11,869 nucleotides of DNA from CAKSHC01 sp045594545 (lineage in GTDB: Bacteria > Bacillota > Clostridia > Oscillospirales > UMGS1783): positions 1-11,869 of the forward strand of contig JAZNYQ010000023.1 of assembly GCA_045594545.1 (NCBI GenBank). Reading direction: 5' to 3'. The notes under the pieces were generated by a model. It was not told the DNA's origin, ran no database searches, and saw nothing but the letters and a program-made list of their open reading frames with translations. The position numbers and the translations under genes were made by a program. Shown here in pieces: positions 1-7,803 of the stretch; position 1 is the first letter of the stretch; the number at the start of each line of letters is the position of its first letter.

Positions 1-432
1 CCGCAGTATACCGAGGACGAACTCGGTCAGCAGGATATCTCGGTACCGTCGGTGGTGGGTGTGGCCAGCAATACGGCCAAAGCCACCATATCGCATCTGG
101 GACTTAAGGTGCGTGTCATCGGCGGGGACGGCGAAGTGCAAAAACAGATCCCTGCGGCCGGTCAGAGCATCCCGTATACGGGCACGGTGTTGCTGTACAC
201 CAACGGCCGTCAGCCCGCAACCGAGATCGTGGTGCCGGATCTGATCGGACAGAGCGCTACCTATTGCAATACCGAGTTGACAAACCGTGGACTTAACATC
301 CGCATGATCGGTCAAGATATTTACCAGTCGGGCGTGCATGCGGTATCGCAGAATCCGGCGGCCGGCACGGTGGTTGGTGCCGGTACGGTCATCGAAGTTG
401 AGTTCCGTAATCAAGCTACAGCCGATGACTAA
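1..432 (+). CDS. Class B penicillin-binding protein, C-terminal PASTA end (partial)
   Basis: The frame is open from the first base to TAA at 430-432, so this is the 3' end (143 residues) of a gene that starts outside the window. It shows two tandem PASTA repeats. The first covers about residues 13-70 (starts ISVPSVVGV, contains IPAAGQSIPYTGTVLLYTNG). The second covers about residues 76-138 (starts VVPDLIGQS, contains QNPAAGTVVGAGTVIEVEF). PASTA repeats bind peptidoglycan or beta-lactam-like ligands and sit at the C-terminus of PBP2x/SpoVD-type transpeptidases, which cross-link septal or spore peptidoglycan outside the membrane. The position directly before murE is the usual place for ftsI/pbpB/spoVD in Firmicutes. 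The transpeptidase domain is not visible, so vegetative PBP and SpoVD cannot be separated. A PASTA-containing Ser/Thr kinase is less likely, because murE follows after only 22 bp. Confidence 0.85.
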   Translation, partial: PQYTEDELGQQDISVPSVVGVASNTAKATISHLGLKVRVIGGDGEVQKQIPAAGQSIPYTGTVLLYTNGRQPATEIVVPDLIGQSATYCNTELTNRGLNIRMIGQDIYQSGVHAVSQNPAAGTVVGAGTVIEVEFRNQATADD

Positions 433-454
433 ACTCGATCCTTAGGAGTAATCC

Positions 455-1816
455 TTGAGATTATCACAACTTCTGAAAGCGGCCCAACTGCCCATGACGG
501 TTACCGATCGGGAGATCGGTTCGATCACCGGAGACATCGGGCAGGTAGGTCAAGGAAGTTTATATGTGTGCCACCGCCGTGATCCTTTGCAGGCACAGTC
601 GCTTATCAATCAAGCACGGCAAAGCGGCGGCATTTGTGTGGCGGCGGTGGGGCAACCGGATATTGTCTGCCATGATACACGGCACTTTTTGGCTTATGCC
701 ATGGCCGAGTTTTGCGGCAATCCGCATAGAAAATTGCGGGTGATCGGCGTAACGGGCACCAACGGAAAGACGACCGTGTCCGGTATGATCGCTCACATTT
801 TGCGACAGGCGGGACGGCGTTGTGAGTTGGTGGGCACCAATAATTGCGGCGGCTATACCACCCCCATCCCCGAAATTCTGTTCCCCACCATGGCGCAGGC
901 GGTGGCGAAGGGTTGTCAGGATTTTGTGATGGAGGTATCGTCTCATTCACTCGATCAGAGCCGCGTAGCGCCGATCGAATTTGCCTGCTCGGTGTTTACC
1001 AATCTCAGCCGTGACCATCTGGATTATCATTTAACTATGGAACGGTATGCGCAAGCCAAGGCGCAGCTGTTTGCCGCCTCTCATGCGGCGGTCATCAACG
1101 CCGACGATGCCTATGCCCAACTGATGGCAAAGCCCGGTAAAGATGTCATCTATTATGGCAAGGAGCATTTCACTGATATCGAATGTCGGGAAGATGGCGT
1201 GCGGTATAAACTGGACGGAATGGATATTACCTGTCGGGTCCCCGGACTGTTTTCGGTGTATAACAGTGCGGCGGCGGCCATGGCGGCGAGAAAATTGGGA
1301 ATTTCGGACGCAGATATCGTGCAGGCATTGAAAAGTTTCGACGGCGTAGACGGTCGCATGGAAATATTGGATACAAAAACCGATTTTCGTGTTATAATAG
1401 ATTATGCCCATACCCCCGACGGACTGCGAAATGTCCTATCCACCATTAACGGCTTTAAGAACGGACGGCTGATCGTGGTGTTCGGTGCGGGCGGGCAGCG
1501 GGATCGGGGCAAGCGCGCCCAGATGTTTCGGGCCTGTGCCGATCTGGCCGATTATATTGTGATCACCTCGGATAATCCGAGAAAAGAAGATCCTTTTTCG
1601 ATTATTAAAGATATTTTAGCCGGACTCAACGGTTATACGACCCCCTTTGCGGTGTTGGAAAATCGCAGAAAAGCCACCGAGTTTGCCCTGCGGGAAGCAC
1701 AGGCGGGCGATGTGGTGTTGCTGGCCGGCAAGGGGCACGAACGGTACCAGTTGGTGGGTGATCGGGTATTGCCCTATGATGAACGACAGGTCGTTTTCGA
1801 GATACTCAACAGTTAG
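455..1816 (+). CDS. murE: UDP-MurNAc-tripeptide synthetase (DAP-type MurE)
   Basis: Cytoplasmic ATP-dependent Mur ligase that adds the third residue to UDP-MurNAc-L-Ala-D-Glu. The TTG start at 455 follows AGGAG (444-448) with a 6-nt gap; the next in-frame ATG is at codon 14 and has no comparable site. Visible motifs: P-loop VTGTNGKTT at residues 99-107 (K105); EVSSHSLDQSRVAP and FTNLSRDHLDYH of the central domain; K202 in AQAKAQLF, at the usual carbamylated-lysine site; and DNPRKEDP at 373-380. In this family DNPR marks specificity for meso-diaminopimelate rather than lysine. The 453 residues are short for MurE (usually about 480-500). The shortfall lies in the N-terminal UDP-binding domain, where the common DSRxVxxGxxF motif is replaced by GDIGQVGQGSLYV, and in the stretch before TTP. 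It is followed after 10 bp by murF. Identity is firm; exact substrate choice is inferred. Confidence 0.96.
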   Translation: MRLSQLLKAAQLPMTVTDREIGSITGDIGQVGQGSLYVCHRRDPLQAQSLINQARQSGGICVAAVGQPDIVCHDTRHFLAYAMAEFCGNPHRKLRVIGVTGTNGKTTVSGMIAHILRQAGRRCELVGTNNCGGYTTPIPEILFPTMAQAVAKGCQDFVMEVSSHSLDQSRVAPIEFACSVFTNLSRDHLDYHLTMERYAQAKAQLFAASHAAVINADDAYAQLMAKPGKDVIYYGKEHFTDIECREDGVRYKLDGMDITCRVPGLFSVYNSAAAAMAARKLGISDADIVQALKSFDGVDGRMEILDTKTDFRVIIDYAHTPDGLRNVLSTINGFKNGRLIVVFGAGGQRDRGKRAQMFRACADLADYIVITSDNPRKEDPFSIIKDILAGLNGYTTPFAVLENRRKATEFALREAQAGDVVLLAGKGHERYQLVGDRVLPYDERQVVFEILNS

Positions 1817-1826
1817 GAGAATGAAG

Positions 1827-3200
1827 ATGAAACAGATCACGGCAGGGCAGATCGCTCTCTGGTGCGGCGGGCGGATCCTTTGCGGAGACCAGCGGGCGCT
1901 TGTCACTTCGGTGTGCGTCGATTCCCGTCAGGTCACCGCAGGCAGTATGTTTGTGGCCATGCCGGGCGAGCGGGTGGACGGTCATGACTATATCGACAAA
2001 GCCATAGCCGCCGGCGCGACCTGCGTGCTGTCCGAGCGAGAGATCTTTACCGAGACCGGTTGTGTCATTTTGGTGGAAAATTCCTTAAAAGCCTTACAGG
2101 ATGCGGCACGCGGCTATCGAAAAACGATGGACATTCACTGTGTCGCAGTGACCGGCAGTGTGGGGAAAACGACCACCAAGGAATTTCTTTATGCCGTGCT
2201 TTCATCCCGTTATACGACATTAAAAACAAGAGGAAACCTAAACAGCGATTCGGGTATGCCGCTTATGGCCTTTGAACTGACCGAAGAACATCAGGCGGCC
2301 GTCTTTGAGATGGGCATGAATCGCAAAGGCGAGATTGCCGAATTGACTAAGGTGGGGCGGCCCGATCTGGCGGTCATTACCAATATCGGCGTTTCTCATA
2401 TCGAATACCTCGGCTCCCGACACAATATTTTGTATGCCAAACTCGAGATTGAACGGGGTCTTACCAAACACGGCGTGATGATCCTTAACGGCGACGATGA
2501 TCTGTTGCGCAGTGTGAAGGGAAAACTTAAACATAAAACCGTATATTATGCTATCGACCATGCCGATGCGCCGTATCGGGCACAGAACATCTGCGAGGGT
2601 GAGGATTTCACCCTGTTCGACGTGGTAACGCCTGTCGGTCGCATTCGTGCCCGTATCAACACGGTGGGGCGGCACAATGTGCTCAATGCCTTGGCGGCCG
2701 TTACCGTTGGGCTTTACAGCGGGCTTTCGCTGGAAGAGAGCGTGGCGGCTTTGCTTCGATTTGAAAATGCGGCGATGCGGCAGGATATCTATGAGTATCA
2801 CGGCATCACCATTCATGAAGATTGCTACAATGCCAGTCCCGATTCGATGAAAGCGGCCTTTTCTACGCTGGCCCGCCATAAGGGACGGCGGGTGGCGGTG
2901 ATCGCCGATATGCTGGAACTTGGGAAATTTGCTCCCGAGATGCACCAAACGGTGGGCGGTTATGCCGCTGAGAGTTGCGATATTCTGATCAGTTACGGCG
3001 AATATGCCCATTATTATCGGGATGCGGCCAAGGAAAAGGGAATGGATCCGTCCCGTATTTTTGCCGCTAAGGATGCCGAACATGCAGGACAGTTATTATT
3101 GGATCTGGTACGAATGGGCGATGCTGTTTTATTTAAAGGCAGTCGTGGCTTGCATACCGAAAAAGTTTTGGAGATACTGAAAGAGGAGTGGAACGGATAA
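1827..3200 (+). CDS. murF: UDP-MurNAc-tripeptide--D-Ala-D-Ala ligase MurF
   Basis: Cytoplasmic Mur ligase that joins D-Ala-D-Ala to the UDP-MurNAc tripeptide, completing the stem peptide. Start chosen at ATG 1827, 7 nt after AGGAG (1815-1819). The in-frame ATG at 1821 lies only 1 nt after that site, and further upstream starts would run through murE. The 457-residue protein opens MKQITAGQIALWCGG, typical of MurF. It keeps the N-terminal VDSRQVTAGSMFVA motif, P-loop VTGSVGKTTTKE (108-119, K114), the central MGMNRKGEIAEL and ITNIGVSHIEYLGS, the C-terminal HEDCYNASPDSMKAAF and the closing LFKGSRGLHTEKVLEIL. Length and domain order are standard. Its TAA (3198-3200) overlaps the ATG of mraY by one base, so translation is likely coupled. 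The gene sits between murE and mraY as in most dcw clusters. Confidence 0.97.
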   Translation: MKQITAGQIALWCGGRILCGDQRALVTSVCVDSRQVTAGSMFVAMPGERVDGHDYIDKAIAAGATCVLSEREIFTETGCVILVENSLKALQDAARGYRKTMDIHCVAVTGSVGKTTTKEFLYAVLSSRYTTLKTRGNLNSDSGMPLMAFELTEEHQAAVFEMGMNRKGEIAELTKVGRPDLAVITNIGVSHIEYLGSRHNILYAKLEIERGLTKHGVMILNGDDDLLRSVKGKLKHKTVYYAIDHADAPYRAQNICEGEDFTLFDVVTPVGRIRARINTVGRHNVLNALAAVTVGLYSGLSLEESVAALLRFENAAMRQDIYEYHGITIHEDCYNASPDSMKAAFSTLARHKGRRVAVIADMLELGKFAPEMHQTVGGYAAESCDILISYGEYAHYYRDAAKEKGMDPSRIFAAKDAEHAGQLLLDLVRMGDAVLFKGSRGLHTEKVLEILKEEWNG

Positions 3201-4195
3201 TGGAATTTTGGAATCTGATCATTGCCGGCGTGGTGGCCTTTGTTATTACCGCCGCACTCGGTCCTTTTGTCATTCCCGCCCTGCGCAAACTGAAGTTCGG
3301 GCAGAGCATTTTGGAAGAGGGTCCCTCTTGGCATAAGAGCAAGCAGGGCACCCCTACGATGGGCGGCGTTTTGTTTATCGTCGGCATTGTCATTGCCTTT
3401 TTGATCTGCGGCTACTCCTACTACAGTTCGGGCGATATCAAGGCACTGGCCGCGCTTTTACTGGCTGTTGCCTTTGGTTTGATCGGTTTTTGCGATGACT
3501 TTATTAAGGTAAAATTAAAACGCAATCTGGGGCTGACCGCATGGCAAAAGATCGTCTTACAGGTGTTGGCCTCAGCAGGATTTTTGATCTTCCTGGCGGT
3601 CAAAGGGGAACTGAGCACCAAATTTTTAGTGCCTTTTACCTCGATCACCATCGATCTGGGCATGGGCTTCTATGTGCTGGCCATGTTGTTGATCGTAGGT
3701 ATGGTCAATGCCGCCAACCTGACCGACGGGATCGATGGTCTGGACGCCTCGGTCACGGTACCCATTGCCGCCTTCTTCATGGTAGCGGGCATCCGCGCAG
3801 CCGGTGTGGATAACGGCGTATCGATACTTTCGGCGGCCTTGATCGGCGGTATGCTCGGATTTCTGGTGCATAACTTCCATCCCGCTAAAGTCTTTATGGG
3901 GGATACCGGTTCACTCTTTATCGGGGGATTGACGGTAGGGCTGGCCTTTTCGCTGAATATGCCCTTTGTTATTTTGTTGGCGGGTATTATCTATTTGGTG
4001 GAAGCCTGCTCGGTCATGATTCAGGTTCTGGTGTATAAATTGACCAAGAAGCGCGTCTTTAAGATGGCACCCATCCATCATCACTTTGAAATGTCCGGCT
4101 GGAACGAGGTTAAGATCGTCTATGTCTTTACCGTTGTTTCGCTTGTTGCTTGCATCCTTGCCTATCTGGCAACGGGATCGATTACAGTAAAATAA
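3200..4195 (+). CDS. mraY: Phospho-MurNAc-pentapeptide transferase MraY
   Basis: Polytopic membrane enzyme that transfers phospho-MurNAc-pentapeptide from UDP to undecaprenyl phosphate, making lipid I on the inner membrane face. Start chosen at ATG 3200, overlapping the murF stop, with GAGGAG at 3183-3188. The in-frame GTG at 3188 lies inside that ribosome site and is rejected. The 331-residue protein has about ten hydrophobic segments. Family motifs: GPSWHKSKQGTPTMGG near residue 40; FCDDF with D99/D100; NLTDGIDGLD from N173 (D176, D179); FMGDTGSLFIGG with D235; and the HHHFE loop at H293-H295. All residues expected for Mg2+ and substrate binding are present. The next gene, ftsW, begins 12 bp downstream; murD, which often sits here, is absent. 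Confidence 0.97.
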   Translation: MEFWNLIIAGVVAFVITAALGPFVIPALRKLKFGQSILEEGPSWHKSKQGTPTMGGVLFIVGIVIAFLICGYSYYSSGDIKALAALLLAVAFGLIGFCDDFIKVKLKRNLGLTAWQKIVLQVLASAGFLIFLAVKGELSTKFLVPFTSITIDLGMGFYVLAMLLIVGMVNAANLTDGIDGLDASVTVPIAAFFMVAGIRAAGVDNGVSILSAALIGGMLGFLVHNFHPAKVFMGDTGSLFIGGLTVGLAFSLNMPFVILLAGIIYLVEACSVMIQVLVYKLTKKRVFKMAPIHHHFEMSGWNEVKIVYVFTVVSLVACILAYLATGSITVK

Positions 4196-4207
4196 TCGGG
4201 AGTATCC

Positions 4208-5368
4208 ATGGAAAAGAAAACGGTGCGTATTTCCACGGTAAAATCGAATAAAAAGAAATGGTGGTCCGAGTGGCTGGTCAGCGATCCGTTTGATATGTCC
4301 TTTTTCATTCTGGTGCTGATCGTACTGTCGGTCGGATTGATCATGCTGTTCTCAGCCAGCTATGCCTATGCGTGGTATGATCAGGGCGACAGTTTCTTCT
4401 ACATCAAGCGTCAGGCCTTTTTCGCCATCATTGGGTTGATTGCCATGCTGGTCATTTCCAAGATCGACTATCAGAAGATCAAGAAATTTGCCTTGCCCAT
4501 CTATGGCGTGGCCGCGTTCCTGTTGATCTTGGTCTTGTTCGTCGGTGCCGGTGACGGTGTAGAAAAACGATGGATCTACGTCGGTTTTAATCTGCAGCCG
4601 TCCGAGATCGCGAAACTGGCAGTCATTATCATGCTGGCGCTGTTTTTGTCATCCAATCACAAGTATCTCAAACAACCGGTGCGCGGCATCGTTATGCCGC
4701 TGATCATCATCGGTATTCCCGCAGGATTGATTCTGCTCGAGCCGCATCTGTCGGGTACCATTCTGGTGCTGGCAGTCGGGGTGTGTATGATGATCGTGGC
4801 CGGCTGTAATTTAGGATGGATCGGCGGGCTTTCGGCCGTCGGTGCGGCCGGACTTACGGCAGTCGCCATTGCCACTCCCTATATGAAATCCCGTATTGAC
4901 GTATTTCTCAACCCCGGTTCCGATCCGCAGGGGGCGGGTTATCAGATCCTGCAATCCCTCTATGCCATCGGTTCGGGCGGATTGACGGGACAGGGCATCG
5001 GACAGAGCCGTCAGAAATATTTGTATGTATCCATGCCGCAGAACGACTTTATCTTTTCCATTGTGGCGGAAGAACTGGGCTTTGTCGGTTGTCTGATCAT
5101 TTTGGCCCTCTTTGTGCTTCTCATCTATAAGGGCTTCTCCATTGCCATGCGTTGCTCGGATCGGTTCGGGTCATTACTGGTGTTCGGCATTACTACCCGC
5201 TTGGCGGTGCAGGTATTGTTGAATATGGCGGTGGTAACCAACTCCATCCCCGTTACCGGTATTGCACTGCCTTTCTTCAGTTCAGGCGGTACGGCCTTGG
5301 TCATGCAGTTGGTGGAAATGGGCGTTGTCCTTTCGGTGTCCCGACAATCACGAACATTAAAGGTATAA
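4208..5368 (+). CDS. ftsW: SEDS-family peptidoglycan glycosyltransferase FtsW/SpoVE
   Basis: Integral membrane SEDS protein that polymerises lipid II into glycan strands together with a class B PBP, here presumably the product encoded at 1-432. ATG 4208 follows GGGAG (4198-4202) by 5 nt. The 386-residue protein has a charged cytoplasmic leader of about 27 residues, rich in Lys. About ten membrane segments follow, with PSEIAKLAVI, LEPHLSGTI, the MPQNDFIFSIVAEELGF loop with D280 (the conserved catalytic-type aspartate of SEDS proteins), and the C-terminal signature NMAVVTNSIPVTGIALPFFSSGG. The location between mraY and murG is the FtsW/SpoVE position. Vegetative FtsW and sporulation SpoVE cannot be told apart by sequence here; as the only SEDS gene in a cluster ending in ftsZ, a division role is favoured. 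A 4-nt gap to murG suggests coupling. Confidence 0.95.
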   Translation: MEKKTVRISTVKSNKKKWWSEWLVSDPFDMSFFILVLIVLSVGLIMLFSASYAYAWYDQGDSFFYIKRQAFFAIIGLIAMLVISKIDYQKIKKFALPIYGVAAFLLILVLFVGAGDGVEKRWIYVGFNLQPSEIAKLAVIIMLALFLSSNHKYLKQPVRGIVMPLIIIGIPAGLILLEPHLSGTILVLAVGVCMMIVAGCNLGWIGGLSAVGAAGLTAVAIATPYMKSRIDVFLNPGSDPQGAGYQILQSLYAIGSGGLTGQGIGQSRQKYLYVSMPQNDFIFSIVAEELGFVGCLIILALFVLLIYKGFSIAMRCSDRFGSLLVFGITTRLAVQVLLNMAVVTNSIPVTGIALPFFSSGGTALVMQLVEMGVVLSVSRQSRTLKV

Positions 5369-5372
5369 CAGT

Positions 5373-6488
5373 ATGAAGTATGTATTGGCCGGCGGCGGTA
5401 CGGGAGGGCATATCAATCCCGCCATCGCCATTGCGGAAGAACTCGTTCGGCGCGACCCTGAGGCGAAGATCCTCTTTATCGGCACGCCCGACGGCATGGA
5501 AAGTACATTAGTGCCCAAGGCGGGATACGAGATTACCTATATTCCCGTCCACGGATTTTTGCGCGGACGCTCCTTGAAGGCGTTTTGCGGTAACATAAAA
5601 TATGCCGCACAGGCTTGCTCCGGCGCGATCAAGGTCAGAAAAATACTGCGTCGGTTTGGTGCGGATCTGGTCATCGGCACCGGCGGCTATGTATCGGGTC
5701 CTGTGGTATGGGCGGCACAACTGGCGCACATCCCAACTGTGATCCATGAACAGAACGCCTTTGCGGGCGTGACTACGCGCATGGTGGCCAAAAAGGCAAA
5801 CAAGGTGTTTTTATCCTTCCCCAACACCATCGGTGTGGAGGATTTGACCAATACGGTGGTAACGGGTAATCCCATACGCGGCGGATTCAAGTCGGCCGAT
5901 CGGACGGCGGCGCGCCAATCTCTCGGCTTATCCGAAAAGCCGATGGTGCTCTCTTGCGGCGGCAGTCTGGGCGCCCGTGCGCTCAACGATGCCGTGTCGG
6001 ATATGCTGGTCTATTCCTCGAAGGACGGGCAGATGCAACACCTGCACGCCACCGGTGCCGTCGGACATGAACGCATGATGGAACGGCTGGCGCAGCGGCA
6101 GTTGAGTATCGACGGTCGGGACGGTATCACGGTAAAAGAATATATTTATAATATGTCCGAATGTATGGCGGCGGCTGATGTGGTCATCTCCCGTGCGGGC
6201 GCCATATCTCTGGCCGAGATTGCGGCTATGGGTAAGCCGTCCATTTTGATTCCCTCGCCCAACGTGGCCGAGAATCATCAGTACCATAACGCCTGCGTTC
6301 TGCGGGATGCGGGTGCGGCTCTCTTGATCGAGGAAAAAGACCTAAACGGTGAAAGCCTGTATGCGGCGTTGACCGAGGTTGCGCTGGATTGCGATAAGCG
6401 CAGTCGCATGGCCAAAGCGGCACTGAGTCTGGCGCATCGGGACGCGGCGGGCGAGATCGTCGATCATATCGAGGCCATACTCCGGTAA
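5373..6488 (+). CDS. murG: Lipid II synthase MurG (GlcNAc transferase)
   Basis: Membrane-associated GT28-type glycosyltransferase that adds GlcNAc from UDP-GlcNAc to lipid I, giving lipid II on the cytoplasmic face. ATG 5373 has a modest ribosome site, AAAGG at 5359-5363 (9-nt gap), and lies 4 nt after the ftsW stop. The 371-residue protein starts with the glycine-rich GGGTGGHINPAIAIAEEL loop. It then shows HGFLRGR, GTGGYVSGPVVWAAQL, HEQNAFAG (from H125), TGNPIRGGF, GGSLGARALND (from G196), SRAGAISLAEIAAMGKPSIL (E282, the UDP-ribose contact in this family) and NVAENHQYHNA (from about 298). Length and motif order are standard. Product is fed by MraY and used by FtsW and the PBP encoded alongside. 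Confidence 0.97.
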   Translation: MKYVLAGGGTGGHINPAIAIAEELVRRDPEAKILFIGTPDGMESTLVPKAGYEITYIPVHGFLRGRSLKAFCGNIKYAAQACSGAIKVRKILRRFGADLVIGTGGYVSGPVVWAAQLAHIPTVIHEQNAFAGVTTRMVAKKANKVFLSFPNTIGVEDLTNTVVTGNPIRGGFKSADRTAARQSLGLSEKPMVLSCGGSLGARALNDAVSDMLVYSSKDGQMQHLHATGAVGHERMMERLAQRQLSIDGRDGITVKEYIYNMSECMAAADVVISRAGAISLAEIAAMGKPSILIPSPNVAENHQYHNACVLRDAGAALLIEEKDLNGESLYAALTEVALDCDKRSRMAKAALSLAHRDAAGEIVDHIEAILR

Positions 6489-6534
6489 CAATCGCTTTTC
6501 CCCCTGCATACCATGAAGTATGGAGGATGAAGCG

Positions 6535-7803
6535 ATGCAAAGATTAGTCATTAACGGCGGACGAAAACTGTCCGGAGCGATTGAGATACAAGGTTCAAAA
6601 AACAGCGTGCTTCCCATTCTGGCGGCCACATTGACCTCCGATGGGCAGTGCGTGATCCGCAATTGCCCCCGCCTCTCGGATACCGAAGCGGCCTGCGATA
6701 TCCTGCGACATCTGGGTTGTCGCGTGCTTAAACAGGAAGATGCGGTGGTTGTGGATGCCTCAGACGGCGGAATCAACGACATCCCTGATGAGTTAATGCG
6801 AAAAATGCGTTCTTCGGTGATGTTCCTAGGGGCGATCCTGACGCGCGAACAGAGCGCCAAGATCAGTTTCCCCGGTGGTTGCGAATTGGGCCCGAGACCG
6901 ATCGACCTACATATTTCGGCCCTGCGGCAGATGGGCGTGAAAGTGGTTGAAGAGGGCGGATTCCTCTCGTGTACCTGCCCCGACGGACTGATCGGCACAT
7001 CGGTGTCACTGGCCATTCCCAGCGTGGGTGCCACCGAGAATATCATGCTGGCAGCGGTCAAGGCCAAAGGCGAAACGGTGATCCATAACGCCGCCTGTGA
7101 GCCGGAGATCGTAGATCTGCAAAATTTTCTTAATGCCATGGGTGCGCGCATCACGGGCGCCGGCAGCAGCCGCATCGCCATACAGGGCGTGGAGCGGCTG
7201 AGCGGTTGTGAACACCGCATTATCCCCGACCGCATCGTGGCGGCTACCTATCTGATCGCCGGTTGCATGAGTGGGGGAAAGGTGGAATTATGCGGGGTCA
7301 TTCCCGAGCATATTTCGGCTATTACGGGGCTATTACATGAGATGGGAATAAAAATACGGGTTGACGGATGGCGGATTATGGTATATGCTGATACCAGACC
7401 GTTAGCACCCCGTACGGTACGCACGACATATTATCCGGGGTTTCCGACCGATGCACAAGCACTGATGATGGCGCTGGCGTGTATTTGCCGGGGCTCCTCT
7501 CTTTTTATCGAAACGGTTTTTGAAAATCGGTATCGGCACGTGGGGGAACTGCGCCGCATGGGCGCCCGTATCCAGGTCGAGCAACGGGTCGCCGTTGTGG
7601 AGGGCGTGGAAAAATTATGGGGTACCAATGTAGAAGCGACCGACCTGCGCGGCGGTGCGGCGCTGATGTGCGCGGCGCTTGCGGCACAGGGTACCACCGT
7701 CATTGAACGGATCGAACATATCGACCGAGGCTACGATGCGCCCGAACTGGCCCTTTCGGCCTTGGGTGCGGATATCAAAAGGGAAGATTATGAAGCTGAG
7801 TGA
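6535..7803 (+). CDS. murA: UDP-GlcNAc enolpyruvyl transferase MurA
   Basis: Cytoplasmic enzyme for the first committed step of peptidoglycan synthesis: transfer of enolpyruvate from PEP to UDP-GlcNAc. Start chosen at ATG 6535, 8 nt after GGAGG (6522-6526). The in-frame ATG at 6520 overlaps that site and is rejected. The 422-residue protein carries QGSKNSVLPILAATL with K22/N23, the catalytic cysteine loop PGGCELGPRPIDLH with C116 and R121, YPGFPTDAQALMMAL with D306, FENRYRHVGELRRMGA and the C-terminal EHIDRGYDAPELALSALGA. Because the cysteine is present rather than Asp, fosfomycin sensitivity is expected (inference). MurA between murG and ftsQ/divIB is a common arrangement in Clostridia. The last 14 nt overlap the start of divIB. 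Confidence 0.97.
   Translation: MQRLVINGGRKLSGAIEIQGSKNSVLPILAATLTSDGQCVIRNCPRLSDTEAACDILRHLGCRVLKQEDAVVVDASDGGINDIPDELMRKMRSSVMFLGAILTREQSAKISFPGGCELGPRPIDLHISALRQMGVKVVEEGGFLSCTCPDGLIGTSVSLAIPSVGATENIMLAAVKAKGETVIHNAACEPEIVDLQNFLNAMGARITGAGSSRIAIQGVERLSGCEHRIIPDRIVAATYLIAGCMSGGKVELCGVIPEHISAITGLLHEMGIKIRVDGWRIMVYADTRPLAPRTVRTTYYPGFPTDAQALMMALACICRGSSLFIETVFENRYRHVGELRRMGARIQVEQRVAVVEGVEKLWGTNVEATDLRGGAALMCAALAAQGTTVIERIEHIDRGYDAPELALSALGADIKREDYEAE

Noticed and set aside
1647..1826. Upstream extension of murF to a TTG at 1647
   Set aside because: It would run 170 nt inside murE and add residues unlike MurF; ATG 1827 has a well-spaced ribosome site.
2238..3083. Minus-strand open frame of 281 codons inside murF
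   Set aside because: Antisense shadow of murF; low-complexity, His-rich translation without domains.
6507..6522. Small hairpin CATAC/GTATG before murA near the ribosome site
   Set aside because: Five weak base pairs with a 6-nt loop; no sign that it controls translation.
6342..7235. Minus-strand open frame of 297 codons across murG and murA
   Set aside because: Fully antisense to two certain genes, crosses their boundary and has no family motif.
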